A stretch of DNA of 64,000 nt. Source: Pseudomonas brassicacearum subsp. brassicacearum. Lineage in GTDB: Bacteria; Pseudomonadota; Gammaproteobacteria; Pseudomonadales; Pseudomonadaceae. Position 1 is the stretch's first letter. Every line of letters starts with the position of its first letter. Both the position numbers and the translations under genes were made by a program. Shown piece after piece: positions 42,672-50,965 of the stretch. The DNA is taken from the NCBI RefSeq assembly GCF_008801605.1, contig NZ_VZPJ01000019.1:1-64000 (forward strand), in the 5' to 3' direction. The notes beneath the pieces are model-generated. The model did no database searches. It saw nothing but the letters and a program-made list of their open reading frames with translations, and was not told the origin of the DNA.

Positions 42672-45600
42672 ATGGACTCCCGACACAATACCTTTGCTGC
42701 CCTGCCCAAGCGTGATGCCTCGATATCCGACGGTCGTGTGCTGTTGGACGCGGTGTCGTTGAAAGGACTGCGCAAACAGCATGGCCTGAGTCAGGAAACC
42801 CTGGCCGAGGCCTGCCTGAACCGGCATTTGTGCGTCTCGATCGCCTCCATCAAGCGCGCCGAAACCGGCAAGCCGGTGCTTTATCGCACCGCTCGGCACC
42901 TGGCGACGGCCTTCGGGGTCGATGTGAGTGCGCTGCTGGGCGATCCCGCCTCGGCGGCTTTGGTGCACATCCAACAGACGATGACCGAACTGCACCAGAT
43001 GGCCTTTGCGCAACAGGCGCAGAAACAGGTCGATGACAGCGTCATTCGCTACGTAATTGAACTGTCCTTTCGGATCGATGGGGTGCCAGCGGCGACGTTC
43101 ATGGATGAAGTCGAGCGCCTGGTGCGTCAGTTCGGTGGCGTGCCACTGGGGATGACGCAGGATGTGGTGATCGCCCAATTCGGCTCTCCGCAGGCGTATC
43201 GCAGCGATAGCGAACGGGGCCTGCTCTGCGCGTTGGCGCTGAGCCGCGAGCAATTCGTCACGCCAGGGCATGCCTTGGTGCTGCGGCTTGTGCGCCTGAG
43301 TGCCGAAGCGACAGCCCCCCATGTTGAGCCTGCTTTGCTCGCGCAAAAGCCGTTGCTGGATCGTCATGGGAATGCGCCGGTGTATGTTGCGCAGAATCTG
43401 CTGGAACAACTCGCTGCCCGGTTTGAGTTTTCCGCCTCCGACGATGAGTTTCAGGCCTATCGCAAATGCCTGCGCCCGCGCAGCCTCGACGAAAACGCGC
43501 CGCGTCCGTTGGTGGGGCGAGCCATCGAGCTGCTGCAGTTCAAGGCAGTGATCGAGGCTACCCAGGAATGCCAGGATGGGCACGTCGTGTATGTGCGCGG
43601 CATGGCGGGCATTGGCAAGACCCGGTTGGTCAGCGAGTTTCTCGAAATGGCTCGGCAGCGTGGCTTTGCCTGCCATCGCGGCGATGTGCTGGATTTCGGC
43701 ATGGACAACAGTCTGTGGCCCCTGGGGCAATTGGTGGCCAGCCTGCTCAACCTCGGTGGGGCGCCGTCCATCAGCGCGTCGCTGTTGGACGCGGCCTTGT
43801 CCCGCCTGAAAGTGGCCGCCGAACATCGCATGTTCCTGCAAGTGCTGACGGGCGTGTCGTCTGCCGAGCCGCCCATCCTGTATGGCGCGATGAGCAACCA
43901 GGCCCGTACCCAGGGGCTGTTCCAGGCTTTGCTCGACGTGTTGCTGCGCGTTGCGGTGCAACAGCCCTTGGTGATCTGCTTCGAAGACCTGCACTGGGGC
44001 GACACCACGCTGTTTGCGCTGCTGGGCAAGCTGCTCGATGCCACTGACGAAGCGCCGGTTGTCTGGCTGCTGACGTCCCGTCCCGAAGATGACCCGCTGG
44101 GCGGCGAAATCCGTTCGTATTCCTCCAGCCCCATGAGTCTGCTCGATATCGCGCCGATCCGGGCGCGGGAGGCCACGGTCCTGGCGGAGCAATTCATCGA
44201 TGTCGATCCGCGCTACCGGGCTGAATGTGTTGCCCGCGCCCAGGGCAATCCGCTGTACCTGACGCAACTGCTGTCGAGCCAGCAAGGTATTTTCCCCGAC
44301 AGTCTGCGGCATCTGGTCCAGACCCGCTTCGACAAGCTGGCTCCCGAGCAACGTCGCGCCCTGCATTACGCCGCGGTGCTGGGTAATCGTTTCGAGCTGA
44401 CGCTGTGGCGCCAAGCGCTAGGACAGCCCGGTTATCTGCCGACGGCGGACATGCGCCAGGGGCTGCTGCGGGAAGTCGAGCCAGGCAGCTATCTGTTTGT
44501 CCACGACCTGGTCATGCACTGCCTCTACGACGCGATGCCCACGTTGCTTCGCGAGCAGTTGCACGGTGAAGTGGCGAGCCTCTACCGCGAGCGCGACCGG
44601 GTGCTCCATGCCCAGCATTTACTGCGGGCCAACGATCCGGCGGCGTTCGACGCGTTGTTGGTAGCCATGGGCGAAAAACGCCTGGCCTGCCAGTACGACA
44701 GTGTCCTTGCGCTGGCGCGGCAGTGCGCGGCGTTTGCCGAGCGTACGCAGGGCGATTTTTCCTTCGCGTTGCTGTGCGGCCAGGCGTGCTCGGGCCTGGG
44801 CCAGACCGTGGAGGCTCGGGCGCATTTCCAGCGGGCCTTGGCCTTGGCCGAGCAGCCACAGGATCAGATCGAGGCTGCGCTGGGGCTGGCAGCGGTCCTC
44901 AATACCCTCGACTGCCTGGACGAGGAGGAGCGCCTGATCAAGGACATGCAGCCCATCGCCCGGGCCATGCAGGCGCATACGGCGCTGGCCCGGTTGAATC
45001 ACTTGCACGGGAATATCTATTTTCCACGGGGCGATTACGCCGAGTGTCGCAGGCTCCATGAAGAGGCCTTGTCCTGTGCGCGCATCGGCCGGGATCTGGA
45101 GACCGAGGCCAAGGCCTTGAGTGGCATTGGTGACTCCTATTACGCACAAGGGCGCATGCAGACCGCCTACGAGGTGTTTGATCAATGCGTACGCCTGTGC
45201 GAACGCAATGGGTTGGCGCACGTGGAGGCGGGCAATCGCAGCGCCCGTGGATCGGCGCAGCTGTACCTGGGCCAGTGGGAGCAGGCCTTGCGTGACGCCA
45301 TGGAGGCCATCGAATGCAGCACTCGGCTGGGCAATCATCGGGCACAGGTTTTCTCGCGGCTCACGGCGGCCTGGGTGCTGGTGGCGGGCGGCCAGGATGC
45401 CTTGGCGGAGCAAGAGCTGACCTGCGCCCTGGCGCTGGCGCGCAACCTCGGCGCCAGCCGTTTCGAAGCGATCCTGCTGGAAGGGTTGGCGCGGGTGGCG
45501 TTGCGCCAGGGCGAGCGCGGGCTGGCGCAGACCTTGATCATGGAGGCGGCGAGCCTGGTGGAGCGCTTCGAGCTGCAGCGCTACATCGGGCCGTGGGTCT

Positions 45601-45971
45601 ACGGCAGCCTGGCGATGATCAGCGACGATGGGCCGCTCAGCCAGCAGGCCTTGGCGAAGGGCGAAGCCCAGCTCACCCTGGCCTGCCTGGCCCACAACGC
45701 TTTGCGCTTTCGCGTGGCCGCCGCTGAAACCTGCCTGTTGGCGGGCAATACCGAACAGGCGATCTGGCATGGGCAACAGATGGCGGCATTGCCCGAGTCA
45801 GCGTCATGCGCCTGGATCACCCATCATGTGCGGTTGATCGACGTAGCGGGGCAGTGGCTGCGCAGCGCCGATCAAGCCAGCGGCGAGAAGTTGAAAGGGA
45901 TGGCGCGCGAAGCGCAGCAGATGGGATTCGTGGCGACGATGCCAAGGTTGCTGCAAGTGCTGGATGTGTGA
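42672..45971 (+). CDS. STAND-type multidomain regulator (HTH, degenerate cyclase-like, AAA ATPase, TPR)
   Basis: 1,099 residues from the ATG at 42672 (AGGG upstream); a TTG nine codons earlier is less likely. Domain order: an XRE-like helix-turn-helix (about 28-89, LKGLRKQHGLSQETLAEAC..); a class III cyclase-like domain (about 120-200) with GG..QFGSPQAY but without the metal-binding aspartates, so probably not catalytic; an AAA/NACHT-like ATPase with Walker A GMAGIGKT at 310-317 and Walker B LVICFEDLHW at 433-442; then a long alpha-helical region of TPR-like repeats (about 690-1080). Such STAND proteins are usually ligand-sensing switches. It is divergent from the MACPF gene and probably controls it, or senses the same trigger. 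Ends at a terminator. Confidence 0.85.
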   Translation: MDSRHNTFAALPKRDASISDGRVLLDAVSLKGLRKQHGLSQETLAEACLNRHLCVSIASIKRAETGKPVLYRTARHLATAFGVDVSALLGDPASAALVHIQQTMTELHQMAFAQQAQKQVDDSVIRYVIELSFRIDGVPAATFMDEVERLVRQFGGVPLGMTQDVVIAQFGSPQAYRSDSERGLLCALALSREQFVTPGHALVLRLVRLSAEATAPHVEPALLAQKPLLDRHGNAPVYVAQNLLEQLAARFEFSASDDEFQAYRKCLRPRSLDENAPRPLVGRAIELLQFKAVIEATQECQDGHVVYVRGMAGIGKTRLVSEFLEMARQRGFACHRGDVLDFGMDNSLWPLGQLVASLLNLGGAPSISASLLDAALSRLKVAAEHRMFLQVLTGVSSAEPPILYGAMSNQARTQGLFQALLDVLLRVAVQQPLVICFEDLHWGDTTLFALLGKLLDATDEAPVVWLLTSRPEDDPLGGEIRSYSSSPMSLLDIAPIRAREATVLAEQFIDVDPRYRAECVARAQGNPLYLTQLLSSQQGIFPDSLRHLVQTRFDKLAPEQRRALHYAAVLGNRFELTLWRQALGQPGYLPTADMRQGLLREVEPGSYLFVHDLVMHCLYDAMPTLLREQLHGEVASLYRERDRVLHAQHLLRANDPAAFDALLVAMGEKRLACQYDSVLALARQCAAFAERTQGDFSFALLCGQACSGLGQTVEARAHFQRALALAEQPQDQIEAALGLAAVLNTLDCLDEEERLIKDMQPIARAMQAHTALARLNHLHGNIYFPRGDYAECRRLHEEALSCARIGRDLETEAKALSGIGDSYYAQGRMQTAYEVFDQCVRLCERNGLAHVEAGNRSARGSAQLYLGQWEQALRDAMEAIECSTRLGNHRAQVFSRLTAAWVLVAGGQDALAEQELTCALALARNLGASRFEAILLEGLARVALRQGERGLAQTLIMEAASLVERFELQRYIGPWVYGSLAMISDDGPLSQQALAKGEAQLTLACLAHNALRFRVAAAETCLLAGNTEQAIWHGQQMAALPESASCAWITHHVRLIDVAGQWLRSADQASGEKLKGMAREAQQMGFVATMPRLLQVLDV

Positions 45972-46002
45972 TCGCTCCAGACACACCGTTGATGCTTGAG
46001 GC

Positions 46003-46038
46003 AAAACCGCACTTCGCCGACGAAGCGCGGTTTTTTTT
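46003..46038 (+). terminator. Terminator after the STAND gene
   Basis: A stem of 14 bp with one A-C mismatch (46003-46016 with 46021-46034), CCGA loop, followed by T8. It lies between the convergent STAND gene and the isochorismatase-like gene. Confidence 0.88.
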
Positions 46039-46063
46039 GCGTTTTTTTAGATGCGCCGTGTAT

Positions 46064-46618
46064 TTAGCGATTGGCCGCCAGGAATTGCTCGGTACTCACC
46101 ACACTCGCATAGGCAAACCCCAGTGCCGCCATGAACGCGGCATGCACCTGGGCAGCCGGCACGACGACGCCGTTGAATTCCAGGTCGAGGGTCGCGCAGG
46201 CATCATGGATCACCGTGACGCCGTAGCCCAGGTCCGCCGCCGCCCGCACCACCCCGTCGACGCACATGTGGCTCATGCTGCCGACCACCACCAGTTGTTC
46301 GATGCCGTGCTGGTCGAGGATGGCTTGCAGTTCGGTTTCGCGAAACGAATTGACGAAGTGCTTGAGCACCACCGGTTCATCGGCGCGGTTGAGCACCTTG
46401 GGGTGCAACTGGGCGCCTTCGGAGCCTGGGGTGAAGAAGGGCGCGTCGTCGGAAGTGAATTCGTGGCGGATATGCACCACGCTGTCGCCGGCCTGGCGAA
46501 AGGCTTCGATCAAGCGTGCGGCGTTATCGGCGGCGGCTTGGGCGCCGACCAACGGCCATTTGCCCTGGGGGAAGTAGTCGTTCTGGATATCGACTACGAT
46601 GAGCGCTTGTTTGGACAT
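46064..46618 (-). CDS. Isochorismatase-family cysteine hydrolase
   Basis: 184 residues from the ATG at 46618; an upstream in-frame start would overlap the AraC gene start and adds unconserved residues. The catalytic triad of the family is visible: D10 in LIVVDIQNDYF, K86 in VVLKHF and C119 in GSMSHMCVDG. Members hydrolyse small amides or ethers (for example nicotinamide), but the substrate here is unknown. It is divergent from an AraC/GlxA-type regulator with 98 bases between them, a common regulator-target arrangement. Confidence 0.9.
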   Translation of the reverse strand: MSKQALIVVDIQNDYFPQGKWPLVGAQAAADNAARLIEAFRQAGDSVVHIRHEFTSDDAPFFTPGSEGAQLHPKVLNRADEPVVLKHFVNSFRETELQAILDQHGIEQLVVVGSMSHMCVDGVVRAAADLGYGVTVIHDACATLDLEFNGVVVPAAQVHAAFMAALGFAYASVVSTEQFLAANR

Positions 46619-46716
46619 GAGGGCTTCCTCGATCAGATTGGGTGTGAAGCCAGTATTAGCTTTTGCCGCCGCTTCGAGGATTGGCCGCAACGACAATAAG
46701 CGGGGGAAAACTGACA

Positions 46717-47712
46717 ATGACGCAGCAAAGGGCAGTCGCCGAGCTCGGGGTGCTCATCTATCCCGGTGCGCAACTGGCGGCGGTGCATGGCTTGACCGAT
46801 CTGTTCGCCGTGGCGCAGCGGATCGCGGCCGAGCATGCCAGCGTGCAGTTGCCAAAGCTGCGGGTGAGTCACTGGCAGACGGAGGAGGGCGGGGCTCCGC
46901 TGCGGGTGTTCGACAGCGAAACCGGCCCGGTGGGCAAGCTGGTGGCGTTGTTGATTCCACCGTCCCTTGCCGGTTTCAGTGACGGCTTGGTCTCTCAGGC
47001 TCTGATGGATTGGCTGCGGGCGCAGCATGCCGACGGCACGGTGCTGGGCGGGGTTTGCGTGGGCTCGATCCTGCTGGCCGAAAGCGGCCTGCTCGACGGG
47101 CGCAGCGCGACCACCCACTGGACTTCGGCCAAGTCCTTTGCGGCGCGTTACCCGAAGATCAAGCTCAACGCCGACAAACCCATCGTCGACGACGGCGACC
47201 TGATCACCACCGCCGGGCTGATGGCTTGGTCGGAACTGGGGCTACGCCTGGTGGACCGCCTGCTCGGGCCCAGCATCGCCACGCGCACGGCGCAATTTCT
47301 GGTGATTGAGCACAGCGACAGCGCGAGCCAGTGTGGCAGTAATTTTGCGCCCATCCTCGGCCATGGCGACCCGGCGATTCTCAAGGTCCAGCATTGGTTG
47401 CAAAGCAGCGGCGCGGTGGAGGTTTCCCTCGGTGCAATGGCCGAACGCGCCGGGCTGGAAGAACGCACCTTCCTGCGCCGGTTTCGCGCCGCCACCGGGC
47501 TCAAACCCACTGAATACTGTCAGCACCTGCGCGTCGGCAAGGCCCGGGAGATGCTGGAGTTCACCAATGGCACCATCGACCACATTGCCTGGACCGTCGG
47601 TTACCAGGACCCGAGCGCCTTTCGCGCGACCTTCAAGAAAATAACCGGGTTGGCGCCGAGTGATTACCGGGCTCGGTTTGGGGTAAGTCCGCCGAGCGTT
47701 CCCAAAGGCTGA
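46717..47712 (+). CDS. GlxA-type transcriptional regulator (GATase1-like domain plus AraC HTH)
   Basis: 331 residues from the ATG at 46717 with a G-rich SD just upstream. The N-terminal domain (about 1-190) is a class I glutamine amidotransferase/DJ-1-like fold with the nucleophile-elbow-like GVCVGSILLAESGLLDGRSATTHW. The C-terminal domain (about 225-325) has two helix-turn-helix motifs of AraC type (SLGAMAERAGLEERTFLRRF and IDHIAWTVGYQDPSAFRATFKKITGLAPSDYR). It probably senses a small molecule and controls the divergent hydrolase gene. Confidence 0.93.
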   Translation: MTQQRAVAELGVLIYPGAQLAAVHGLTDLFAVAQRIAAEHASVQLPKLRVSHWQTEEGGAPLRVFDSETGPVGKLVALLIPPSLAGFSDGLVSQALMDWLRAQHADGTVLGGVCVGSILLAESGLLDGRSATTHWTSAKSFAARYPKIKLNADKPIVDDGDLITTAGLMAWSELGLRLVDRLLGPSIATRTAQFLVIEHSDSASQCGSNFAPILGHGDPAILKVQHWLQSSGAVEVSLGAMAERAGLEERTFLRRFRAATGLKPTEYCQHLRVGKAREMLEFTNGTIDHIAWTVGYQDPSAFRATFKKITGLAPSDYRARFGVSPPSVPKG

Positions 47713-47723
47713 CACTGACCCTT

Positions 47724-47781
47724 TGTGGCGAGGGATTTATGTGGGAGCAAGCCTTGCTCCCACATAAATCCCCTCGCCACA
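47724..47781. repeat. Long inverted repeat, REP-related
   Basis: Two near-perfect arms of about 28 bases: TGTGGCGAGGGATTTATGTG.. from 47724 and its complement ending at 47781, with one extra base in the right arm and a 1-2 base loop. It differs from the GTGGGAGCGAGCTTGCTCGCG family. It lies just after the AraC gene and could act as a transcript end. The rest of the 266-base gap to 47979 shows no recognisable gene. Confidence 0.85.
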
Positions 47782-47978
47782 GGAGGTTGCGTCTGCTGCT
47801 GGCCATCGTGCAATTTGCGGGATGCCTGCCATGGGTCGTGCAGAATGAAACAGGCCCGGTGCTATCAACTGCGCCCAATACGCCCGCTTGGCTGACCGTC
47901 ATGGCCGATGCCACCGTTGGCCTGATCTCTGCACCTTCCCTTATCTAAAGCCATTGAGCGCAGGAAAAAGGGCAACGC

Positions 47979-49082
47979 ATGACACCAGTCAATCGCAACA
48001 AGCGGGTAGTGGCCTATTCGGTCAATCCACAAGCGCCGCGTCATGAAGTCGAGACCAATCGTGCACTGGCCCAGTGGCTGGCACAGATCCTGGGATGGGA
48101 GTACGGCGACAGTCATGACTCTCAGGCCGGTCATGATCTCTATCTGTTGCCCACGCAAACCCTGATCGGCACCGAAACCTTGATGTGCCTGGGGGTCAAG
48201 GGGCCGGAGGATGTGTGGGGCGGGTATGTCGAGCATGATTTTATCTGCACCAAGGCGATTACCCATGGTCTGTTGAATAAGGACGCCGTGGCGCCCAAAG
48301 GCTGGTCGCCGCTGTTTGCCAAGCTCACGCGAGGCGCGGTGCTCGATGGCGTGACGGTCTTTTCGCTCAAGGATGCGCGCCCCGCCGCCGAGCACTTGCT
48401 GTACATCGGACCGATTCGCCTCAAGCCGATCCATGCCTGTGCCGGACGTGGGCAACGGCTGATCAAGAGCCTGGCGCAGTTCGATGAAATTGCCGCCGGG
48501 CCCGACGCCCAGGCGCTGTTTCGCGATGGGGTAGTGCTGGAGCAGCACCTCAACGAGGTCAAGACCCAGAGCGTCGGCCAGTGCTTCATCAACGGCAAGG
48601 TCCTGAGTTATTGCGGCGTGCAACACCTGACCCACGACAGCGAAGGGGTCGAGGTGTACGGCGGATCGGACCTGCTGGTGGTGCAGGGCGGTTATATCGA
48701 GTTGCTCAGGCTCGAACTGCCCGACGATGTGCGCGAGGCGGTGCGGCTGGCGCAAGTGTTCGATGACGCCGCCAACCAGGCCTACCCGAGCTTTTTTGCA
48801 TCGCGGCGCAATTACGACATTGCCCAGGGCCTGGATGCCGCCGGCCAGCCGCGTGGCGGTGTATTGGAACAGTCATGGCGCATGGGCGGCGCCAGCAGCG
48901 CCGAACTGGCGGCGTTGCAAGTGTTCGTCGAAGCGCCGCAAACCAGCGCGGTGCGGGTGTCCTCGGTGGAGACCTACACCGAGCAACCGCTGCCGCCCGG
49001 CGCGAGGGAGGTCTATCGTGGCGCGGCGCACAACGGCGACTTCCTTCTCAAATACGTAACGGTTCAATCCTATGACGGCTAG
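47979..49082 (+). CDS. DUF3182-like protein, possible ATP-grasp fold
   Basis: 367 residues, no signal peptide or membrane segment. It resembles the DUF3182 family found in Proteobacteria. The middle part has features of an ATP-grasp enzyme: a basic IRLKPIHACAGRGQ segment (about 145-158), then VVLEQHL and CFINGKVLSYC strands. The function is unknown. Its last 11 bases overlap the start of an alpha/beta hydrolase gene, so the two are translationally coupled and probably act together. The name comes from memory of the family and is less certain than the coding call. Confidence 0.8.
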   Translation: MTPVNRNKRVVAYSVNPQAPRHEVETNRALAQWLAQILGWEYGDSHDSQAGHDLYLLPTQTLIGTETLMCLGVKGPEDVWGGYVEHDFICTKAITHGLLNKDAVAPKGWSPLFAKLTRGAVLDGVTVFSLKDARPAAEHLLYIGPIRLKPIHACAGRGQRLIKSLAQFDEIAAGPDAQALFRDGVVLEQHLNEVKTQSVGQCFINGKVLSYCGVQHLTHDSEGVEVYGGSDLLVVQGGYIELLRLELPDDVREAVRLAQVFDDAANQAYPSFFASRRNYDIAQGLDAAGQPRGGVLEQSWRMGGASSAELAALQVFVEAPQTSAVRVSSVETYTEQPLPPGAREVYRGAAHNGDFLLKYVTVQSYDG

Positions 49083-49830
49083 AAGTGAAACCATTCAGAT
49101 CGAGATTGACGATGAACGCATGAACGGGACATTCCTGAGTCCCAAGTCGAAGGTCCCCGGCGTATTGTTCGTGCACGGCTGGGGCGGTAGCCAGGAGCGG
49201 GACCTGGAACGGGCCAAAGGCATTGCCGGCCTGGGTTGCGTGTGCCTGACCTTCGACTTGCGTGGGCACACCGGCGGGGCGGGGATCCCCTTGGCACGGG
49301 TCACCCGCGAGGACAACCTGCGCGACCTGTTGGCGGCATACGACCGACTGCTCGCGCACCCGGCCTTGGATACCTCGGCGATTGCCGTGGTGGGCACCAG
49401 TTATGGCGGCTACCTGGCTTCGATCCTGACTTCGTTGCGTCCGGTACGCTGGCTGGCCCTGCGGGTGCCGGCGCTTTACCGCGACGAGCAATGGCATACG
49501 CCCAAGCGCGACCTGGACAAGACCGACCTGCTGGATTACCGCAGCACGCTGGTGCACGCCGGAACCAATCGCGCCTTGCATGCGTGTTCGCAGTTCACCG
49601 GCGATGTGTTGCTGGTGGAGTCCGAGACCGATGCCTACGTGCCCCATGCCACTATCATGAGCTACCGGGCGGCGTGTCAGCAGACCCACTCGTTGACCCA
49701 CCGGATCATCGACGGCGCCGACCATGCCTTGAGCGACCCCGTGTCACAGCAGGCCTACACCTCGATCCTGGTGGACTGGATCACGGAAATGGTGGTGGGA
49801 GAGCGGTTGAGCATTATCCAGGAGCGGTAG
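49072..49830 (+). CDS. Alpha/beta hydrolase
   Basis: A 252-residue cytoplasmic serine hydrolase. The catalytic triad is recognisable: S110 in GTSYGG, D187 in ESETDAYVPH and H218 in DGADHAL. HGWGG near residues 35-39 is the oxyanion loop. The family includes esterases and acyl-peptide hydrolases; the substrate is unknown. It overlaps the DUF3182-like gene by 11 bases. It is convergent with the ybhN-like gene, with a REPIN between them. Confidence 0.9.
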   Translation: MTARSETIQIEIDDERMNGTFLSPKSKVPGVLFVHGWGGSQERDLERAKGIAGLGCVCLTFDLRGHTGGAGIPLARVTREDNLRDLLAAYDRLLAHPALDTSAIAVVGTSYGGYLASILTSLRPVRWLALRVPALYRDEQWHTPKRDLDKTDLLDYRSTLVHAGTNRALHACSQFTGDVLLVESETDAYVPHATIMSYRAACQQTHSLTHRIIDGADHALSDPVSQQAYTSILVDWITEMVVGERLSIIQER

Positions 49831-49853
49831 ATGTGCGGTGTTCAGGCGGGCCT

Positions 49854-49945
49854 CATCGCGAGCAGGCTCGCTCCCACAATGGATCTGTGTGAACCCGAAC
49901 TTATGTCCCAGTCATCCCTGTGGGAGCGAGCTTGCTCGCGATAGG
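49854..49945. repeat. REPIN between convergent hydrolase and ybhN-like genes
   Basis: An inverted pair: CATCGCGAGCAGGCTCGCTCCCAC (from 49854) and TGTGGGAGCGAGCTTGCTCG.. (from 49919) with the GTGGGAG ends facing inward, spacer about 41 bases. It could protect both mRNA 3' ends. Confidence 0.9.
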
Positions 49946-49963
49946 GCCAGGCCAGGCAACCCA

Positions 49964-50965
49964 TCACTTGAGCCCAGGCTTGACCCGCAACGCCTTGGCC
50001 TTCGCCTCGATCACCAGGTACATCACCACGGTAATCAGCAACGGCAGGATGAAGTAGATCGCCCGGTAAGCGATCAGCCCCGCCAACAGGCTGCCCCGCG
50101 ACACTTCATGTTGCAGCAGCGCAACGAACACCGCCTCCAGCACCCCAAGCCCGGCCGGAATGTGGGTGATGACCCCGGCAATGCTGCTGATCAGCAACAC
50201 CCCGAGCACCACCGGATAATCCAGTTTGCTGGGCAGCAACGTGAAGATCACCGCCGCCATCAACGACCAGTTCAGCGCGCCCAACGCCAGTTGCAGCACC
50301 GCCATGCGCAGCGATGGCAGGTTGATTTCCATGCCGCGAACGGTCCACGCCCGGCGCTTGGAAAACCGGCAGGCTACCAGGTAACCGGCACTCACCAGCA
50401 ACAACAACGCGCCGACGCCTTGCAGCGCATCGCTGCTGAGTTTCCAGCCTGGCGGCATGGTCACCAGGCCGCTGCTGAACACCGCACCGGCCAGGGTCAT
50501 GTAGCCGAACCAGTTGGTGGCCAGGCTCAGGCCGAGAATCTTGGCGATGTTCCCGGTGCTGACCCCCAGCCGCGAATACAGCCGATAACGCATGGCGATG
50601 CCACCGACCCAGGCGCTGAGGTTGAGGTTGAACGCGTAACTGATCACCCCCACTGGCAAGATCTGCCGCCAACCCAGTTTCTGGCGGATGTAGGTGCGAC
50701 CGATCAGGTCGAAACACGCATAGGTGATGAAGCTGGTGACGGTCAGCGCGGCGGCGATGATCAAGGTGCGCACCTTGAAGTCCGCCAGGGTGGCGAACAC
50801 TTCCGACCAGTCGATGCGTCGGGCCAAGGTGGTGAACAGTACGATCAACAGCAGGAAAAACGCCAGGGTCAGCGGTCTTTTCCAGCGGCTCCAGCGGGAT
50901 TTGGACTTGGACTGTTCCGGCGCATGGGCATCTCTCGGCGCGGCGTGCGCTTCAGAGTGGTTCAT
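49964..50965 (-). CDS. YbhN-like inner-membrane protein (lysylphosphatidylglycerol synthase TM family)
   Basis: 333 residues with about eight hydrophobic segments between 31 and 320 and a hydrophilic, charged N-terminus (about 1-30). It belongs to the flippase-like domain family also seen in MprF and E. coli YbhN. IPAGLGVLEAVF near residue 273 is a family hallmark. Its start overlaps the end of the clsB-like gene by 14 bases. Following the YbhP-ClsB-YbhN order of E. coli, a role in handling or flipping phospholipids is inferred. Confidence 0.9.
   Translation of the reverse strand: MNHSEAHAAPRDAHAPEQSKSKSRWSRWKRPLTLAFFLLLIVLFTTLARRIDWSEVFATLADFKVRTLIIAAALTVTSFITYACFDLIGRTYIRQKLGWRQILPVGVISYAFNLNLSAWVGGIAMRYRLYSRLGVSTGNIAKILGLSLATNWFGYMTLAGAVFSSGLVTMPPGWKLSSDALQGVGALLLLVSAGYLVACRFSKRRAWTVRGMEINLPSLRMAVLQLALGALNWSLMAAVIFTLLPSKLDYPVVLGVLLISSIAGVITHIPAGLGVLEAVFVALLQHEVSRGSLLAGLIAYRAIYFILPLLITVVMYLVIEAKAKALRVKPGLK

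Noticed and set aside
42579..44414. A 611-residue frame antisense to the STAND gene.
   Set aside because: It lies wholly opposite a gene with clear Walker motifs, and has low-complexity Gln/Arg-rich composition typical of antisense frames.
47739..47948. A 69-residue open frame after the AraC-type gene.
   Set aside because: It starts inside the inverted repeat at 47724-47781, has no good SD and shows no recognisable protein features.
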